NCBI RefSeq assembly: GCF_003115855.1
Contig: NZ_KZ819079.1
Location: 62,001 to 126,000 of the forward strand
Direction: 5' to 3'
From: Brenneria corticis
Lineage (GTDB): Bacteria; Pseudomonadota; Gammaproteobacteria; Enterobacterales; Enterobacteriaceae
DNA length: 64,000 nt
Numbering within the stretch: position 1 is the stretch's first letter; the number at the start of each line of letters is the position of its first letter. This document shows positions 61,999-64,000 of this stretch, one piece after another. The notes under the pieces are model-generated. The model searched no databases, was not told where the DNA came from, and saw only the letters and a program-made list of their open reading frames with translations. The position numbers and the translations under genes were made by a program.

Positions 61999-63489
61999 AT
62001 GAAAAGTATTATAAAAATACATCCGCTGGATAATGTCGGCGTCGCATTGCGCGATCTCGCCGACGGTGAGAAAGTGGAGATTGAAGGCCAATGGCTCACC
62101 CTGGCCTCGCCCGTGTCCCGCGGGCATAAATTCGCCCTGGATCCGCTACAGGCTGGGCAACACATCATTAAATACGGTTTGCCGATCGGTCATGCGCTGA
62201 GTGCGATTGCCGCGGGCGAACATATTCACTCACACAACGCCAAAACGAATCTGAACGACCTGGACAGCTATGTCTACCAGCCGCAAGCCGGTATGTTGCC
62301 CAAACCACTGGCGGATCGGCACATACAGCTGTATCGCCGCGCCAACGGCGAGGTCGGCATTCGCAATGAACTGTGGATAATTCCCACCGTCGGTTGCGTT
62401 AACGGTATCGCCCGACAGATCCAGCAACGTTTTTTGCAGACTACCCCGCATACGGAAGGAATTGATGGCGTCTATCTGTTTAGCCATCCTTTTGGTTGTT
62501 CACAGTTAGGGGACGATCATCAAAACACCCGCACTATGCTACAGAATATGGTGCATCATCCGCATGCCGGAGCAGTATTGGTGATCGGTCTGGGCTGCGA
62601 AAACAACCAGGTGGATGCCTTTCGTGACACCCTGGGCGAAGTTGACCTGCTACGGGTAAAATTTATGGTTTGCCAGCAACAGCAGGATGAAGTGGCGGCG
62701 GGGCTGGAACTGCTACGGGCGTTATACCAGGTGATGCGGCAGGATCGGCGGGAGCCGGGCCGGCTGAGCGAATTAAAGTTCGGTCTTGAGTGTGGCGGTT
62801 CCGATGGGTTATCCGGTATTACCGCCAACCTATTGCTGGGACGTTTTTCCGACTATGTGATTGCTAATGGGGGAACGTCCGTGCTGACTGAAGTGCCTGA
62901 AATGTTCGGCGCCGAACGTATCTTAATGAGCCGTTGCCGCGACAAAGGCACATTTAATAAAACGGTCGGCATGGTGAACGACTTTAAACAGTACTTTATT
63001 GACCATCATCAGCCAATTTATGAGAACCCCTCACCTGGCAATAAGGCCGGGGGGATAACCACGCTCGAAGAAAAGTCACTGGGTTGTACCCAGAAAGCCG
63101 GACAGAGTCAGGTGGTGGATGTCTTGAAATATGCCGAGCGGTTAAAAATAGCGGGATTGAATCTGTTAAGCGCTCCAGGTAACGATGCCGTAGCCACTAG
63201 CGCATTGGCGGGCGCCGGCTGCCACATGGTGTTGTTCAGTACCGGACGGGGCACGCCTTATGGTGGATTTGTGCCAACGGTTAAGCTGGCCACCAACAGT
63301 GAACTGGCGGCCCAAAAGCCCCATTGGATAGACTTTGACGCCGGCCAGCTGATTCATGGGGTTGATATGGATACGCTGTTGCAGGCGTTTATCGATATGA
63401 TTGTCGCTATCGCCAACGGCAAACCCGCGCGCAACGAGGTCAATGACTTTCGTGAATTGGCCATCTTTAAAAGCGGCGTAACGTTGTAA
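61999..63489 (+). CDS. uxaA: UxaA, D-altronate dehydratase
   Basis: UxaA dehydrates D-altronate to 2-keto-3-deoxygluconate. The ATG at 61999 gives MKSIIKIHPLDNVGVAL and 496 residues (E. coli about 495); the longer frame from 61882 lies in uxaB. An N-terminal SAF-like domain (ASPVSRGHKFALDPL, AAGEHIHSHN) is followed by the iron-dependent dehydratase domain with the conserved Cys stretches HPFGCSQLGDD, GLGCENNQVD, FGLECGGSDGLSG and SLGCTQKAG. Its product feeds KdgK (34142-35074). Confidence 0.95.
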   Translation: MKSIIKIHPLDNVGVALRDLADGEKVEIEGQWLTLASPVSRGHKFALDPLQAGQHIIKYGLPIGHALSAIAAGEHIHSHNAKTNLNDLDSYVYQPQAGMLPKPLADRHIQLYRRANGEVGIRNELWIIPTVGCVNGIARQIQQRFLQTTPHTEGIDGVYLFSHPFGCSQLGDDHQNTRTMLQNMVHHPHAGAVLVIGLGCENNQVDAFRDTLGEVDLLRVKFMVCQQQQDEVAAGLELLRALYQVMRQDRREPGRLSELKFGLECGGSDGLSGITANLLLGRFSDYVIANGGTSVLTEVPEMFGAERILMSRCRDKGTFNKTVGMVNDFKQYFIDHHQPIYENPSPGNKAGGITTLEEKSLGCTQKAGQSQVVDVLKYAERLKIAGLNLLSAPGNDAVATSALAGAGCHMVLFSTGRGTPYGGFVPTVKLATNSELAAQKPHWIDFDAGQLIHGVDMDTLLQAFIDMIVAIANGKPARNEVNDFRELAIFKSGVTL

Positions 63490-63548
63490 AGGCCACCATC
63501 AGGCAGCGCCTGCGCAAACCGCTCATCATCGGGAATGTCCAGCCGGAT

Positions 63549-63574
63549 GCGCAATACCGGTATCGGTATTGCGC
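63549..63574. terminator. Hairpin between convergent uxaA and the hydrolase gene
   Basis: GCGCAATACCG (63549-63559) pairs perfectly with CGGTATTGCGC (63564-63574) around GTAT. No T tract follows; it probably defines the 3' ends of the two convergent transcripts. Confidence 0.6.
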
Positions 63575-63611
63575 CGTCGTTACCCCCGTTCGGGAAAGCG
63601 GCTACGCCCTC

Positions 63612-64000
63612 TCAATTCCTTCGGCACTCGCCACGATAGTCCATCGCCCCGCCGATACGCTGAATAAGCGAATGGCCGAGGTTGTTGTTCCAGTTAAAGC
63701 TATTTTGCAGCACCACGACCGCAACCTTGTGCTGGCGGTCCAACCCGATATAACTTGAGTACCCGCCAATATAGCCCACCTGATAAGTGATATGCTGTTG
63801 GCCGATTTCATCGGTAATCCAGGCAATATTGGCCGCCTCTTTGGTGCGGTTGTAATAGGTTTTCAAAGAGTCGCTGATGGCTTCATCCAGCGCGGCGTCG
63901 CCCGTCGGGTAGAGATGCGCATGGGCGAATTTCAGCAAATCATTCGCGCTGGTATAGAGGCTGGCCGCGCCCATCATGTTGGAAGAAAAATGCCAGTCGG
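63612..64000 (-). CDS. Beta-lactamase-family serine hydrolase (C-terminal part)
   Basis: The frame is open at the window edge, and only the last ~129 codons are seen. MGAASLYTSANDLLKFAHAHL is the class C beta-lactamase/penicillin-binding-protein-like stretch that precedes the third catalytic motif. VGYIGGYSSYIGLDRQHKVAVVVLQN is typical of the last strands. The catalytic Ser-X-X-Lys lies outside the window, so it cannot be told whether this is a lactamase, an esterase or a peptidase. The end, MDYRGECRRN, is short and could be affected by a frameshift. Confidence 0.75.
   Translation of the reverse strand, partial: DWHFSSNMMGAASLYTSANDLLKFAHAHLYPTGDAALDEAISDSLKTYYNRTKEAANIAWITDEIGQQHITYQVGYIGGYSSYIGLDRQHKVAVVVLQNSFNWNNNLGHSLIQRIGGAMDYRGECRRN

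Overview
This is chromosomal DNA of an enterobacterium. The gene order rsmD-ftsY-ftsE-ftsX-rpoH-panM-livKHMGF-ugpBAECQ-yhhA closely follows that of E. coli, and most proteins look like close orthologues of E. coli ones. The GC-rich coding sequence, a KdgR-like box before kdgK and the mixture of ltn/otn, ddp, acrD and L-galactonate genes suggest a Pectobacteriaceae-like plant associate (Brenneria, Dickeya, Lonsdalea or a relative). That placement is inference; the order Enterobacterales is secure.

Layout. 1-10738: core genes (rsmD partial, ftsYEX, rpoH, panM, livKHMGF). 10739-18424: an accessory block bracketed by the intact livF and a second, decayed livF 3' end. On the minus strand it holds otnK, otnC, a degraded otnI, an MFS transporter, a lactonase-like amidohydrolase and a COG4091 (homoserine-dehydrogenase-like/SAF) oxidoreductase. 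A divergent DeoR-type regulator sits at its right end, and only the last ~40 codons of ltnD survive. 18478-26956: an aminotransferase, the Pho-controlled ugpBAECQ operon, an AEC permease, yhhA and trmL. 27002-29824: cpxA-cpxR divergent from cpxP, with a perfect CpxR box between them and a recognisable CpxQ small RNA in the cpxP 3' UTR. 29977-30808: two unrecognised genes, followed by an imperfect copy of part of CpxQ. 31077-43185: a Tat flavoprotein, yhjD, kdgK, yhjJ, acrD, dctA and a pdeK-like gene that has lost its EAL domain. 43615-50563: an RpiR regulator plus ddpXABCDF behind a good sigma-54 promoter. 51204-55008: an old-yellow-enzyme/4Fe-4S reductase and a complete tripartite HipBST toxin-antitoxin system. 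55102-63489: an L-galactonate/L-fuconate region (MFS transporter, L-fuconate dehydratase, LgoR, LgoD, UxaB, UxaA). 63612-64000: the end of a beta-lactamase-family hydrolase.

How the genes fit together. LgoD, UxaB and UxaA would convert L-galactonate through tagaturonate and altronate to 2-keto-3-deoxygluconate, which the KdgK encoded in the same window would phosphorylate. In the otn block the normal entry enzymes LtnD and OtnI are destroyed, but the terminal OtnK-OtnC pair is intact. It is followed in the same direction by a transporter, a lactonase-like hydrolase and a dehydrogenase-like protein. This looks like a rewired sugar-acid pathway and is the best candidate for something undescribed.
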